Assembly (NCBI GenBank): GCA_031549885.1
Contig: JAVBPD010000075.1
Coordinates: 1 to 64,000, forward strand
DNA from: WQUF01 sp031549885
GTDB lineage: Bacteria > Bacillota > Clostridia > Clostridiales > Clostridiaceae
Direction: 5' to 3'
Length of the DNA: 64,000 bases
Position 1 is the first letter of the stretch. Every line of letters begins with the position of its first letter. Of this stretch, positions 9,838-20,394 are shown piece after piece. The translations under genes were made by a program, and so were the position numbers. The notes under the pieces are model-generated. The model was not told the DNA's origin. It was given only the letters and a program-made list of their open reading frames with translations, and ran no database searches.

Positions 9838-12129
9838 CTATTCTAATCTATTAATATATACCTCCCTAGGCTTGCTGCCTTGAGGTTTAGATATTATCCT
9901 CTGTTCTTCTAATTGCTCAATTATCCTTGCGGCTCTATTGTAACCTATTCTGAGCCTTCTTTGAATAAGTGATGTAGATGCTTGACCTGTTTCCCGTACA
10001 ATTTCAACTGCACTGTCATAAAGTTCATCTAAAGCATCTTGTGATTTTTCCTTTGCTTTTGAAGAATTTTTTTCAATTTCATCCATTATGTCAGTGTGAT
10101 AATTAGCTTCTCCTTTTTCATTTTTTATAAAGAGAACTACACTTTCAACCTCCTGCTCAGATATAAAAGCCCCTTGCACCCTAAATGGCTTAGATTCCCC
10201 TACGGGATTAAAGAGCATATCCCCTTTACCTAAAAGTTTTTCAGCTCCAGACATATCTAAAATTGTCCTTGAGTCTATTTGGCTAGAAACTGCAAAAGAA
10301 ATTCTAGAAGGTATATTTGCTTTAATAACGCCAGTAATGACATCTACAGATGGCCTTTGAGTTGCAATTACTAAATGCATTCCAGCAGCTCTTGCCATTT
10401 GTGAGAGCCTTGCAATATAATCCTCTACATCATTTGGACATACCATCATTAAATCAGCAAGTTCATCAATTATTATGACAATCCAATGCATTCTTTCTGG
10501 TATCTTTCCATTTTTATGCAATTGATTATAGCTTTGTATATTTCTAACATTGTTTTCGGCAAATAAGTTATATCTTTTAGTCATTTCATTTACAGCCCAA
10601 TTTAAAGCTCCTGCTGCTTTTTTGGGATCTGTTACAACTGGAATTAATAAATGTGGTATACCATTATATACATTAAGCTCAACAACTTTTGGATCAACCA
10701 TTAATAACTTTACATCTGAAGGAGAATATTTATATAAAATACTCGTAATAAGAGTATTAATACACACAGATTTACCTGAACCTGTTGCTCCGGCTATTAA
10801 TAAATGAGGCATCTGTGTTAAATCTGAAATAATGCATTTTCCACTTATATCTTTTCCCATAGCAAAAGCTATATTTGACTTAGTATTTTTAAATTCATCG
10901 CTTTCTATAACTTCCCTTAAAAACACTGCGGTTTGCTTTTTGTTTGGAATTTCTATTCCTATGGCAGGCTTTCCAGGAATAGGAGCTTCAATTCTAACGC
11001 CAATAGCAGCAAGAGATAAAGCAATATCATCTGCTAAGTTAACAATCTTGCTAACCTTTGTACCAGGTTTTGGTTGAAGCTCAAACCTTGTAACAGATGG
11101 GCCCTTTGTAACTTGAGTAACCTTTGCTTCAACTCCAAAATTTGATAAAGTTTCAATTAATTTTGATGCGCTTTTAAGAAGCTCTTTTTTATCCTCACCG
11201 CCCATAGTATTTGAAACATTCTCATTTAATAATTGATATGTAGGATAATTATAATTCACTTTTTTTTCATAAGTAGGTTTTTTTTCTTTATTTATTGTAT
11301 CATTTTTAGTATCATTAAATAAACTTATTTGTTCATGTTTTTTTACATCTTCATTAATATCATAACTTGATTCAATTATATTTAAAAGGTCTTCTTGTGA
11401 ATTATTGCAATTATTATCTTTTACTTTTTCTTCTACAATATTTTTTGCTTTCCTCTCGCCTATGTTCAATTCAAAATTATTAAAAAACTCTCTAAGCTTC
11501 TTTTTATCTTTAACAATCTCAATGCTTCTTCCCTTATATTTACTAATAAGATTTTTTGGTATCTTTTCAATAGTCAATTTTGTCTTCTTTTTCACATTAT
11601 CATAAACATCGCTTAAGCTTACTTCTAAAAAAATCACTAAGCATATAAATATAATTGAAAAATAAATAATAAGCGTTATAGTTTCACCAAGATATTTAAC
11701 CATTGGAATATCAATTAAATAACTAATAATGCCTCCATGAAAATGATCTAAGGAGTTAAGTAAAATACCAATGCCCCCTCTAACATCTTCACCTATGTAA
11801 TATTTATACATGTTAAATCTCTGAAATAACAGCATAATGATAAATATTATAATTAGCAGAATATAAAATTTTAATTTAAATTTTATAACTCCCTTTTTTG
11901 TAATCATAAAAATCCCGATGAAAAAAATAAAAAAAGGTATAACAAATGCACCAACACCAAGTAAAAAAAATATAATCCTCCTTATATGATAAATAAGCAC
12001 TGCATCATTATTCCAAAAAATACTTATAAAAAAAATTACAGCTAGACTTATAAGCGATACTCCTAAAATATCAGATGAAAAATATGAAGTTTTATTTTCT
12101 TTTTTAACTTCCTTTTTTTGTTTTGGCAT
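9838..12129 (-). CDS. DNA translocase FtsK/SpoIIIE
   Basis: This is a septal DNA pump that moves chromosome across the division or sporulation septum. The 763-residue protein has about four N-terminal membrane helices within residues 1-170, a variable charged linker, then the alpha/beta motor from about residue 300. Walker A GATGSGKS lies near residue 446, Walker B is IIIDELADLMM, and DTRTILD/GAEKLLGKGDML follow. The last ~65 residues form the winged-helix gamma domain (IQRRLRIGYNRAARIIEQLE) that reads polar DNA motifs. An in-frame GTG at 12138 overlaps the ribosome binding site GAGGTG, so I start at ATG 12129. The single copy here cannot be assigned to division or sporulation from sequence alone. 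Confidence 0.95.
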   Translation of the reverse strand: MPKQKKEVKKENKTSYFSSDILGVSLISLAVIFFISIFWNNDAVLIYHIRRIIFFLLGVGAFVIPFFIFFIGIFMITKKGVIKFKLKFYILLIIIFIIMLLFQRFNMYKYYIGEDVRGGIGILLNSLDHFHGGIISYLIDIPMVKYLGETITLIIYFSIIFICLVIFLEVSLSDVYDNVKKKTKLTIEKIPKNLISKYKGRSIEIVKDKKKLREFFNNFELNIGERKAKNIVEEKVKDNNCNNSQEDLLNIIESSYDINEDVKKHEQISLFNDTKNDTINKEKKPTYEKKVNYNYPTYQLLNENVSNTMGGEDKKELLKSASKLIETLSNFGVEAKVTQVTKGPSVTRFELQPKPGTKVSKIVNLADDIALSLAAIGVRIEAPIPGKPAIGIEIPNKKQTAVFLREVIESDEFKNTKSNIAFAMGKDISGKCIISDLTQMPHLLIAGATGSGKSVCINTLITSILYKYSPSDVKLLMVDPKVVELNVYNGIPHLLIPVVTDPKKAAGALNWAVNEMTKRYNLFAENNVRNIQSYNQLHKNGKIPERMHWIVIIIDELADLMMVCPNDVEDYIARLSQMARAAGMHLVIATQRPSVDVITGVIKANIPSRISFAVSSQIDSRTILDMSGAEKLLGKGDMLFNPVGESKPFRVQGAFISEQEVESVVLFIKNEKGEANYHTDIMDEIEKNSSKAKEKSQDALDELYDSAVEIVRETGQASTSLIQRRLRIGYNRAARIIEQLEEQRIISKPQGSKPREVYINRLE

Positions 12130-12235
12130 ATATTTCACCTCATAGGTATATTCAACAAAATTATTAATTATCCTTTTATAAAATCAATGAGATTCTATTG
12201 TATATTTTTTAAAACAAACCTAATATTAAAAATTA

Positions 12236-12266
12236 ACAAAAAACCATAGTAAATCTATGGTTTTTT
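12236..12266 (-). terminator. Terminator overlapping the 3' end of tepA
   Basis: On the minus strand a 12-bp stem AAAAAACCATAG / CTATGGTTTTTT (12266-12255 with 12249-12238) with a 5-nt loop ends in a T-run. The 5' arm includes the tepA stop codon. It should separate the pnp-ymxH-dapG-tepA transcript from ftsK. Confidence 0.82.
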
Positions 12267-13052
12267 GCTTTGATTAATCATTACCTCCAAAGTTTTTATA
12301 GCATCTTTAATCCCGCCAACTTCGTTAATAATTCCTGCATCTACAGCCTCTTTTCCAATTAAAATTGTTCCCATATCATTTAATAATCCATCAGTTCTAT
12401 TCATAAACTCTTTTAATTTTTCAGCAGTAATTTTTGAAGTCTCCACTATAAAATTTATGATTCTCTCTTGCATTTTGCTAAAATATTGAAAGGTTTGAGG
12501 CACTCCAATAACTAAACCATTCATCCTAATTGGATGAACTATCATGGTAGCTGATGGGCAAATAAATGAATACTTACCTGCTGTTGCAAGCGGTACACCT
12601 ATTGAATGCCCTCCTCCAATAACTAGAGAAACAGTAGGTTTATTTATGCTTCTTATCATTTCTGCTATAGCAAGACCGGCTTCAACATCCCCTCCCACAG
12701 TGTTTAAAACAATTAAAACGCCTTCAACTTTTTTGCTAATTTCTGCTGCAAATATCTGTGGAAGAACATGTTCATATTTTGTGCTCTTAACCTGTGGTCC
12801 TAAAACTTGGTGACCTTCAATTTGACCAATTATAGGCAATATTTGTATCCTCTCATCTATTTCTGGTAAGGTTGGTACTCCTAATTCCTTTATAGATTGA
12901 AGCTTATCTTTAATGCTTTCAGATTTAGAATCGTCTTCACCATTTTCTTCTTCAATGCCTTCATCTCTCTCATTTTCATTTTCATCCTCATTCATTATCC
13001 TAATGTTTTGAAGTTCAAAATCATTTATTTCATCATCAAAATAATACAACAC
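12255..13052 (-). CDS. tepA: ClpP-superfamily serine protease TepA
   Basis: This is a cytoplasmic ClpP-fold protease of the TepA/YmfB type, described in Bacillus as translocation-enhancing and linked to signal-peptide and spore protein turnover. Residues 1-55 are acidic and low-complexity (EDENENERDEGIEEENGED). The protease domain follows, with NTVGGDVEAGLAIAE, the nucleophile Ser in GGGHSIGVPLAT and the His in MIVHPIRMNG. The start is a GTG 6 nt after AGGAGG. It sits between dapG and ftsK, as in Bacillus. Confidence 0.9.
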   Translation of the reverse strand: MLYYFDDEINDFELQNIRIMNEDENENERDEGIEEENGEDDSKSESIKDKLQSIKELGVPTLPEIDERIQILPIIGQIEGHQVLGPQVKSTKYEHVLPQIFAAEISKKVEGVLIVLNTVGGDVEAGLAIAEMIRSINKPTVSLVIGGGHSIGVPLATAGKYSFICPSATMIVHPIRMNGLVIGVPQTFQYFSKMQERIINFIVETSKITAEKLKEFMNRTDGLLNDMGTILIGKEAVDAGIINEVGGIKDAIKTLEVMINQSKKP

Positions 13053-13114
13053 AAAAAACCTCCTATTTTAATAATACATATATTGTTTACTAAAAAAGAA
13101 GGTTAATTCATAAT

Positions 13115-14293
13115 TTATTCTTCTAATAACTCTTTATGAAGAAGATTAATAGCATTTTGTTTATTTTTATTATGAACAAGGCACCAAATAGTGGCATTTG
13201 AGTCTGCAGTTTGTAAGACCTCAATGCCATTTAATTTTAAAGTTCTCAATATTTTTGCCATTATTCCAGGAATGCCAGTCATGCCTTTTCCAATTATAGA
13301 AATTTGCGTTAAATTATCTTTAAATTGAAATCTTACCCCATTGTGCTCCATAATATCGCAAAATCCTTCAAAATCATCTTGCGATATAGTAAAGATGCTC
13401 TCATCGGGGAAAACATTTATTAAATCAATGCTTATATCTTTCTCTGCCATAACTGAAAATACATCAAGCTCAACATTATTTTTTATTCTAATCTGCACTC
13501 TTTCATCAATGCTTGTAATACCAGTAAATAACCTTTTGCTCCTTGAAAACCCATCATGAATTAAAGTGCCATTTTCATCAGATAAAGTATTTTTAATTAT
13601 AACTGGTATATTGCTTCTCATAGCAATTTCTATAGCTCCAGGGTGGATGACCTTTGCACCTTGATCTGCAAGTTGAAAAACTTCTAAATAACTTAAATCA
13701 GATATTATTCTTGCATCTTGTACAAGTTTAGGATCTGCAGTCATTATACCATCCACATCGGTAAATATCTCAACTCTAATAGCTTTAACAGCTTCACCAA
13801 TTAAACAAGCTGAAGTGTCGCTTCCCCCTCTTCCTATGGTAGTAGTTAATCCAGTTTCCGTTACACCTTGAAAACCAGTAACTACAGGTATATATCCATC
13901 CTCAATCGTCTTAAATATGGCATCTTTATCCATTTTAATAAAGCCTGCACAATTAAAGTTATCATCTGTAATTATTCCTGCATTAGCGCCAGATAGTGGC
14001 ATTGCATTTAAACCAGCATCATAAAGAGTGTTACAAAGAACAGTCGCACTAATATTTTCACCACAAGAAATTAAAAAATCAACTGCTCTTTTATTTTTCT
14101 GCTTAAATCCAGGTGATAGTAAAGAAAGCAAAGTATCTGTTGCATAAGAAGCACCTTTTCTTCCCATAGCTGAAACTACGATAACTGGACTTAGTCCCTC
14201 AAGTATAGCACCCTTTATTTTTTTTACAATCATCTGTCTAGAATTTTCAGTAGCAATAGAAGTACCCCCAAATTTTTGAACAATTAGCCTCAT
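13115..14293 (-). CDS. dapG: Aspartate kinase (DapG-like)
   Basis: Aspartokinase phosphorylates aspartate in the first step of lysine, diaminopimelate, threonine and methionine synthesis. The 392-residue protein opens with VQKFGGTSIA, the ATP-binding signature. It contains GRGGSDTSA and VDGIMTADPKLV in the kinase domain, and two ACT domains after about residue 260 that would bind a feedback inhibitor. The position between ymxH and tepA matches dapG of Bacillus, the diaminopimelate-sensitive isozyme. asd, dapA and spoVF, which often sit beside it in Bacillus, are absent here. Confidence 0.92.
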   Translation of the reverse strand: MRLIVQKFGGTSIATENSRQMIVKKIKGAILEGLSPVIVVSAMGRKGASYATDTLLSLLSPGFKQKNKRAVDFLISCGENISATVLCNTLYDAGLNAMPLSGANAGIITDDNFNCAGFIKMDKDAIFKTIEDGYIPVVTGFQGVTETGLTTTIGRGGSDTSACLIGEAVKAIRVEIFTDVDGIMTADPKLVQDARIISDLSYLEVFQLADQGAKVIHPGAIEIAMRSNIPVIIKNTLSDENGTLIHDGFSRSKRLFTGITSIDERVQIRIKNNVELDVFSVMAEKDISIDLINVFPDESIFTISQDDFEGFCDIMEHNGVRFQFKDNLTQISIIGKGMTGIPGIMAKILRTLKLNGIEVLQTADSNATIWCLVHNKNKQNAINLLHKELLEE

Positions 14294-14311
14294 TTAAATC
14301 CACCCTTTGTA

Positions 14312-14575
14312 TTAAATATTAAAATTTTCACTATCAATTATAATAGTTCTTGTTCCAATTTTTTTTACATTTTGCCATGGAATTTCTATATACTCGTCTT
14401 TTGAAGAAAAAAAAGAAATTGCTGAAGAATTGACAGGAAGTATTAAAAGCCTAAACTTACCTTCCTCATCTACAATAATATCATTATCCTTCAATAAATT
14501 ATACTTTTCGCCATCATTAATATTAATTATTTCAAACCTTTCAAGACTACTGTATAAAATTTCATTATTTTCCAC
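14312..14575 (-). CDS. ymxH: YlmC/YmxH-family PRC-barrel protein
   Basis: A small PRC-barrel protein of a family conserved in spore formers beside dapG and pnp; its biochemical role is not established. The family pattern is clear: ERFEIININDGEKYNL, then DIIVDEEGKFRLLILP and IEIPWQNVKKIGTRTIIID. The frame is open to 14683, but that end gives 36 extra low-complexity residues. A GTG at 14575 yields 87 residues, close to the family length, although its ribosome binding site is weak. The start is therefore tentative. Confidence 0.75.
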   Translation of the reverse strand: MENNEILYSSLERFEIININDGEKYNLLKDNDIIVDEEGKFRLLILPVNSSAISFFSSKDEYIEIPWQNVKKIGTRTIIIDSENFNI

Positions 14576-14689
14576 TATACCATTTCCTATTGAATTATTG
14601 TTATTTATAATTATGTAAAAAAAATCCATTATAGACCAGCAATTAAAATAAAAAAATAAAAAGGCATCTGCCCTTCTATTCACAATTTT

Positions 14690-16792
14690 TTATTCATCTT
14701 TTCCTTTTTCTTCAGTTATAGCATCTCTTCTTGAAAGATTAATTCTACCTTGTGAATCAATTTCAGTAACCTTTACTAATATTTCATCTCCAACACTTAC
14801 TACGTCTTCAACCTTGTTAACTCTCTTTAAATCAAGTTTAGAAATATGAACTAAACCTTCTTTACCTGCAAATATTTCAACAAAAGCTCCAAAATTGGTT
14901 ATCTTTGTTACTCTGCCAAGGAAAACTTCCCCTTCTTTTATATCGTGAGTAAGTTCATCTATCATTTTAATAGCTTTTTGAAGTGAAGCCTCATCGCTTG
15001 AAAAAACAAAAACCTTTCCATCATCTTTTGTGTCAATTTTAACTGCAGTTTCAGCAATTATCTTATTTATATTTTTTCCACCAGGTCCAATTAAGTCTTT
15101 TATTCTATTAGGGTCAATAGTTAATATTTCAATTCTAGGAGCATATTTTGAAAGGCTCTGCCTTGGTTTTGAAATACATCTATTCATCGTATTTAAAATT
15201 TCAAGCCTTGCTTTTCTTGCAGCTTCAATAGAATTTTTTATACATTCCTTTGATAAACCTTTTATCTTTGTGTCAACTTGTATAGCAGTTATACCTTCTG
15301 TAGTACCAGCTACTTTAAAGTCCATATCTCCAAAAAAGTCTTCTATACCTTGAATGTCAGTAAGTATGCCTTCTTTAGTAAGCTCTTCATCAGTAATTAA
15401 GCCAATTGCAATACCTGCTGCTGGCCTTTTAATTGGCACTCCAGCATCTAGTAAAGACAATGTACTAGCGCATACTGAAGCTTGAGATGTGGAGCCATTT
15501 GAAGATAATACTTCAGATACAAGCCTTATAGTATAAGGGAATACATTTTCATCTGGAATAAGCGGTTCAAGAGCTTTTTCAGCTAAGGCACCATGACCAA
15601 TTTCTCTTCTTCCAGGACCTCTTAAAGGTTTAACTTCTCCAGTTGAATAACTTGGGAAGTTATAATGATGAATGTATCTTTTAAATTCTTCTTCACCAAT
15701 CCCATCAAGCTTTTGAACTTCACTTATTGTACCTAAAGTTGAAACAGTTAAAACCTGTGTAAGGCCACGGGTAAATAAACCTGTACCGTGAGTCCTAGGA
15801 AGTATTGAAACTTCACATGCAAGTGGTCTTATTTCATCAAATCTTCTTTCATCTGGTCTTCTATGCTCTTCAAGAAGCATATATCTTACAACTTTTTTTT
15901 GAATGTCGTATATTATTTCACCAATTTCTGAAACATTGTCAGGATATTTTTCATCAAACTCAAGAGATATATTTTCCTTTACAACATCCATCTTCTTGTT
16001 TCTAATATCCTTGTCGGCTTCATACATAGCTTCTTTTATCATGTCATAAGCAAATTCATCTATTTCTTTTCTAATATTCTCATCAGGGAAATAAAGAACA
16101 GGTTCTATTTTTTCTTTCCCAAACTTTTCCATAGCTTCTTTTTGAAATGCTATTACAGTTTGGCATGCATCAAATCCATGCATAATTGCATCATACATAA
16201 CATCATCTGATATTTCATTTCCACCAGCTTCTATCATCATAACTCTTTCTTCTGTTGCACAAACCGTAAGATTTAAACTAGATTCTTCTCTCTCTTTAGA
16301 GTTTGGGTTAATAATGAATTTATTATCAATTAGTCCAACGTTAACAGTTCCAACAGGAGTGCTAAAAGGTAGACTTGATAAACAAAGGGCTAGTGATGCT
16401 CCATTGCTTGCTAGTGTTTCAGGTGAATTATCATTATCTACAGAAAGTACTGTACATACCACTTGAACATCGTTCCTATAACCTTTAGGGAAAAGTGGAC
16501 GTATTGGTCTATCAATTGCTCTACCTGCAAGTATTGCTTTTTCAGTTGGTTTACCCTCTCTTTTTATGAATCCTCCAGGAATTTTACCAACAGCATATAA
16601 TCTTTCCTCATACTCAACGCTTAATGGAAAAAAGTCTATGCCTTCCCTAGGATTGTCGCTTCCATTTACATTAACTAGTACCACTGTATCTCCATAACTC
16701 ATAAAAATAGCACAATTGGAGAGAGCTCCAACCTTACCATATTCTACTTTTAGTGTTCTTCCAAATGCAGTAGTCTCTAGTATATGGCTCAT
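14690..16792 (-). CDS. pnp: Polyribonucleotide nucleotidyltransferase (PNPase)
   Basis: PNPase degrades RNA phosphorolytically from the 3' end. The 700-residue protein has two RNase PH-like domains separated by an all-helical linker, then a KH domain ([16 protein letters not shown]) and a C-terminal S1 domain ([20 protein letters not shown]). The second catalytic core shows [26 protein letters not shown] precedes the start ATG. It lies just after rpsO, the classic arrangement, with a hairpin between them. Confidence 0.98.
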   Translation of the reverse strand: MSHILETTAFGRTLKVEYGKVGALSNCAIFMSYGDTVVLVNVNGSDNPREGIDFFPLSVEYEERLYAVGKIPGGFIKREGKPTEKAILAGRAIDRPIRPLFPKGYRNDVQVVCTVLSVDNDNSPETLASNGASLALCLSSLPFSTPVGTVNVGLIDNKFIINPNSKEREESSLNLTVCATEERVMMIEAGGNEISDDVMYDAIMHGFDACQTVIAFQKEAMEKFGKEKIEPVLYFPDENIRKEIDEFAYDMIKEAMYEADKDIRNKKMDVVKENISLEFDEKYPDNVSEIGEIIYDIQKKVVRYMLLEEHRRPDERRFDEIRPLACEVSILPRTHGTGLFTRGLTQVLTVSTLGTISEVQKLDGIGEEEFKRYIHHYNFPSYSTGEVKPLRGPGRREIGHGALAEKALEPLIPDENVFPYTIRLVSEVLSSNGSTSQASVCASTLSLLDAGVPIKRPAAGIAIGLITDEELTKEGILTDIQGIEDFFGDMDFKVAGTTEGITAIQVDTKIKGLSKECIKNSIEAARKARLEILNTMNRCISKPRQSLSKYAPRIEILTIDPNRIKDLIGPGGKNINKIIAETAVKIDTKDDGKVFVFSSDEASLQKAIKMIDELTHDIKEGEVFLGRVTKITNFGAFVEIFAGKEGLVHISKLDLKRVNKVEDVVSVGDEILVKVTEIDSQGRINLSRRDAITEEKGKDE

Positions 16793-16818
16793 ATAAAAAA
16801 CCTCCTATATGTTAAAAT

Positions 16819-16840
16819 AAGAGCGGATACATCCGCTCTT
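16819..16840 (-). terminator. rpsO-pnp intergenic hairpin
   Basis: A perfect 9-bp stem AAGAGCGGA (16819-16827) / TCCGCTCTT (16832-16840) with a TACA-type tetraloop. The T-tract on the minus strand is short and interrupted, so it is either a leaky terminator or a processing/stability hairpin between rpsO and pnp. Confidence 0.55.
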
Positions 16841-16911
16841 TAAGTGCATGCTATATGATTAATTTTGTTAAAAAATTGAGTAAAGATTAAAATAAGTTAA
16901 AATAATATTAA

Positions 16912-17175
16912 TTACTTTCTTAAATTTAATTCTTTTATAAGTGTTCTATATCTTTCGATATCTTTCTTCATTAAATAATCAAGCAAGCCTCTTCTTTTAC
17001 CAACCATCATTAAAAGACCTCTCCTTGAGTGAAAATCCTTTTTATGTGTCTTTAAATGACTAGTTAAATGATTGATCCTCTCAGTTAATAAGGCAATTTG
17101 AACCTCTGGTGATCCAGTATCTCCTTCATGCCTAGAATACTTTGTCATAATTTCTGTTTTTAAATCTTTTTCCAT
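16912..17175 (-). CDS. rpsO: 30S ribosomal protein S15
   Basis: S15 binds 16S rRNA early in small-subunit assembly. The sequence is typical: [60 protein letters not shown]. The frame extends upstream, but GGAGG 5 nt before ATG 17175 and the family start (MEKDLK..) fix the 87-residue product. Confidence 0.98.
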   Translation of the reverse strand: MEKDLKTEIMTKYSRHEGDTGSPEVQIALLTERINHLTSHLKTHKKDFHSRRGLLMMVGKRRGLLDYLMKKDIERYRTLIKELNLRK

Positions 17176-17275
17176 TTTTACCTCCAATTTATAAGCCATT
17201 ATCCAAGAATAAAGTTGGTAAATCAAAATTCATAGATAAAGGTAATTTTCAAAATAAATTATAACAAAAACCTTT

Positions 17276-18199
17276 TTAATTGTAAAATGTTTTATATATA
17301 TAATTTATATCAATTTCAATTTGCTTTTTAAGCTCATTTATATTATTAAACTTTAACTCATCTCTTATTCTGTCAAGAAAATAAATTTTTATGGGTTTTC
17401 CATAAATATCGCCATTAAAATTTAATATATGCGTTTCAATTTTAATAAATTTATCATCAGTAACGGTAACATTATATCCAACATTAGTTAAGGATTTGTA
17501 TAATTTACCTTCTATATAGCTTTCTGTAAAATATACGCCATTAAGCGGAACAATCATGTGAGAATCAAATTTTAAATTTGCAGTAGGAGTCCCTATTGTC
17601 CTTCCCAAACTTTTTCCAGCTGCGACTAATCCACCAATGCTAAACTTTCTACCTAAAAGCTTATTTGCAAGTTTAATATTACCTTTGTTTGTAATTAATT
17701 CTCTAATATAAGTGCTATTTACAATTTGATTATCATATCTTACAGGAGGAACTATATAAAGTTTAATGTTATTATTATTACAAAAATCCTCCATAAGATT
17801 ATTATTTCCCAAATTTTTATATCCAAATCTAAAATTAAATCCAGTTACTATTGCTTTTACATTAAAATTTTCTTTTAGCAACTTCATAAAGCATTCTGCT
17901 TTAATATCTGCAATTTTCTCATCAAAATCTATAAGTAATAAATAATTTATTTTACTGTTAAGTAGATCTATCTTATCCTGACTACTCATAAGAGCTTTAT
18001 TAAAATCGCTCTTTTGAATAAAATTTAAAGGATTATTTTTAAAGGATAACACTAATGACTTGTAATTTTCTCTTTCAGAAATTACAATGCACTTTTTAAT
18101 AAGTTCCATGTGCCCAATGTGAAATCCATCAAAATTACCTAGTGCAACTACTTTTTCTTCCAAATCTTTCTTTTCAAATAAACTATCTAGTACTATCAT
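17276..18199 (-). CDS. ribF: Bifunctional riboflavin kinase / FMN adenylyltransferase
   Basis: RibF (RibC in Bacillus) turns riboflavin into FMN and then FAD. The 307-residue protein has an N-terminal nucleotidyltransferase domain with VVALGNFDGFHIGHMELI and the GFNFRFGYKNLG segment, and a C-terminal flavokinase domain with TIGTPTANLKF, LNGVYFTES and ETHILNFNGDIYGK. It lies between truB and rpsO, as in Bacillus. Confidence 0.96.
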   Translation of the reverse strand: MIVLDSLFEKKDLEEKVVALGNFDGFHIGHMELIKKCIVISERENYKSLVLSFKNNPLNFIQKSDFNKALMSSQDKIDLLNSKINYLLLIDFDEKIADIKAECFMKLLKENFNVKAIVTGFNFRFGYKNLGNNNLMEDFCNNNNIKLYIVPPVRYDNQIVNSTYIRELITNKGNIKLANKLLGRKFSIGGLVAAGKSLGRTIGTPTANLKFDSHMIVPLNGVYFTESYIEGKLYKSLTNVGYNVTVTDDKFIKIETHILNFNGDIYGKPIKIYFLDRIRDELKFNNINELKKQIEIDINYIYKTFYN

Positions 18200-18215
18200 T
18201 TTAATATATAAACTC

Positions 18216-19064
18216 CTATATAAACTTCTTAATAATCTTTAACCTTTTATTATTAACTTCGCCAAAACCCCAAAAAACATCATCTAAATAAATTCTATAA
18301 TGCCCATCATTAAAATCCAAAAAAATAGGCACACCATTTGAAAGCCTTTTATTGTATTCATTTGACAATTTAATAACATCATATTCATTTAATATTTTCT
18401 CAGGCAAAATTAAATGATCTTCTATGTTTTCAGCCTTCAAGCAATTTACTTTAACACAATCTTCAATAAAAAAATTTCCACTTTGAACTCTTCTAAGATC
18501 GCTTATACAAGCACCACACCCAAGCATATCTCCTAAATCATTTGCTATAGATCTAATATATGTTCCCTTTGATGAGTGGACCTTTAACTTTAAAGTGTTA
18601 TCTAAAAATCCCAAAATATCAATTGAATAAATTTTTATATTTCTCTTCTTTAGATCCACCTCTACATTTTTTCTAGCAAATTCATAGGCCTTTCTCCCAT
18701 TTACCTTTATAGCAGAATAAATTGGTGGCTTTTGGGTATCCATACTAATAAGCTTTTCAATGCTTCTTTCAATATCACGCATATTTACTTTAGGCTCATG
18801 AGTAGAAATTACATCTCCATCCACATCATAGGTATTAGTTTTAACGCCTAAAAGTATATCACAAATATATACCTTATCTTTTCCCATAAGGTAATTCGAT
18901 AAAGCTGTAGCCTTGCCAATCATTATTATTAAAATTCCAGTTGCAAGTGGGTCAAGAGTCCCAGCATGACCAATAGACTTTATATTTAAAATTTTCTTAA
19001 GCTTTCTAATTACATCAAAGGATGAAATTCCCTTTTCCTTGTCAACTAGAATTACACCATCCAT
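18216..19064 (-). CDS. truB: tRNA pseudouridine(55) synthase
   Basis: TruB makes pseudouridine 55 in the T-loop of tRNA. The 282-residue protein has the N-terminal DGVILVDKEKGISSFDV strand, the catalytic motif GHAGTLDPLATGIL with the essential Asp, PPIYSAIKVNGRKAYEFAR, and SSKGTYIRSIANDLG. It starts 2 nt after the nrnA stop, indicating one mRNA. Confidence 0.97.
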   Translation of the reverse strand: MDGVILVDKEKGISSFDVIRKLKKILNIKSIGHAGTLDPLATGILIIMIGKATALSNYLMGKDKVYICDILLGVKTNTYDVDGDVISTHEPKVNMRDIERSIEKLISMDTQKPPIYSAIKVNGRKAYEFARKNVEVDLKKRNIKIYSIDILGFLDNTLKLKVHSSKGTYIRSIANDLGDMLGCGACISDLRRVQSGNFFIEDCVKVNCLKAENIEDHLILPEKILNEYDVIKLSNEYNKRLSNGVPIFLDFNDGHYRIYLDDVFWGFGEVNNKRLKIIKKFI

Positions 19065-19066
19065 GC

Positions 19067-20026
19067 TTAAAGTTCCTTTCTAAGCTCCATAAGCAAGTTA
19101 TCTTTAACTTCCTCAATGTCCTTATTGTTAATAATGCATCCAGAAGCTGTAACATGGCCTCCACCATTAAAAATCTCTGCAAGAGATTTAACATCTACAA
19201 TATTTTTAGACCTTAGGCTGATTTTAAAACCATAATCGATCTCTTTAGCGACAATAGATACCTCGATATTTTCAATGTTTAAACCAAAATCTATAACATC
19301 TGATGTGGCAAAATCCTCAAGTCCAAATGCCTTTAAATCTTTTTCAAATATGGTCATAAAAACAACCTTAGGATGAATGTATTCCATGCCCAAAAGTACT
19401 TTACCTATAAACTTAGTATTTAAAAATGTGTTATTATTAAGTACCCTTCTGGTAATTTCAGTATGATCGATTCCTGAATTAAGAAGATCTCCAGCAATGC
19501 TATGAGTTAGTGAAGTAGTATTTGAAAATTTGAAATTTCCAGTATCAGAAATAATAGATGTATACAAATAAGTTGCAATATTAACATCAATATTCACATT
19601 AAGACTTTTCAAAATTTGATATACTATCTCTCCCATACAAGAAGCATTAGTATCAACAAAATTAATATCACCAAACATATCATTGGTGCCATGATGATCT
19701 AAATTAATCACTGTATAACCTTTGTTTGTAAAATTAAACTCTCCACTTAACCTATTTATAGATCCACAATCAACAGTGATTAAAAGCTCTGTACCATCTT
19801 GAACACTTTGTAAAAACTTTGATTCCATGCTTTGTGAGTTTGGCAAAAACCTTAAATTACCTGGTAATTTATCTTCACATATAATATATGGCTTCTTATT
19901 TAAACTTATAAGAGCTAGATAGAGAGCAAAGGAGGAACCAACAGAATCTCCATCTACGCTCTTATGAAAGGAAATAGCTATTTTAGAGCATCTTTTTATT
20001 TCACTAAGTATTTTACTTATTATCAT
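19067..20026 (-). CDS. nrnA: DHH-family oligoribonuclease / pAp phosphatase
   Basis: NrnA degrades 2-5 nt RNA (nanoRNA) and dephosphorylates pAp, and in some species hydrolyses pApA. The 319-residue protein shows the DHH-family metal motifs: HKSVDGDSVGSS, TVDCGSI and the namesake NLDHHGTND. The C-terminal DHHA1 domain carries GGGHVTASGC. Its start codon overlaps the rbfA stop by 4 nt (ATGA), so translation is coupled. Confidence 0.95.
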   Translation of the reverse strand: MIISKILSEIKRCSKIAISFHKSVDGDSVGSSFALYLALISLNKKPYIICEDKLPGNLRFLPNSQSMESKFLQSVQDGTELLITVDCGSINRLSGEFNFTNKGYTVINLDHHGTNDMFGDINFVDTNASCMGEIVYQILKSLNVNIDVNIATYLYTSIISDTGNFKFSNTTSLTHSIAGDLLNSGIDHTEITRRVLNNNTFLNTKFIGKVLLGMEYIHPKVVFMTIFEKDLKAFGLEDFATSDVIDFGLNIENIEVSIVAKEIDYGFKISLRSKNIVDVKSLAEIFNGGGHVTASGCIINNKDIEEVKDNLLMELRKEL

Positions 20027-20376
20027 TTATTGCCCTCATGTATCTTTTCTAATAGATTATCTATTTTTAAAGCATTATCCATAGAATTATCTAATAAAAA
20101 TGTTAATTTAGGCGTAAATCTAAGTTTAACTCTCTTGCTAAGCTCGTGGCTTAAAAAACCTTCTGAGCTCTTTAGAGCTTTAAAAGAGTTTTCCTTTGAT
20201 TCTTTTTCTCCAAATAAGCACACAAATACCTTTGCATATTTATAATCCTTTGAAAGATCAACGTCAGTAACGCTTAATAAGCTTGAAATTCTTGGATCTT
20301 TTAATTCATGAACTATTAAGTAGCTTATCTCACGTTTAATATCCTCTGAAGCTCTTTCAATCTTATAATTTGACAT
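20023..20376 (-). CDS. rbfA: 30S ribosome-binding factor A
   Basis: RbfA assists late 30S maturation. The 117-residue protein has the family features: an N-terminal helix ERASEDIKREISYLIVHELK, KDPRISSLLSVTDVDLSKDY and a C-terminal KH-like fold ending FLLDNSMDNALKIDNLLEKI. It lies between infB and nrnA. Confidence 0.97.
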   Translation of the reverse strand: MSNYKIERASEDIKREISYLIVHELKDPRISSLLSVTDVDLSKDYKYAKVFVCLFGEKESKENSFKALKSSEGFLSHELSKRVKLRFTPKLTFLLDNSMDNALKIDNLLEKIHEGNK

Positions 20377-20394
20377 ATTTCACCTCAACTTATA

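Noticed and set aside
14640..14690. Hairpin GGCA/TGCC after the pnp stop as a terminator
   Set aside because: The stem would be four pairs around a two-base loop, which cannot fold, so I did not call a terminator despite the T-run nearby.
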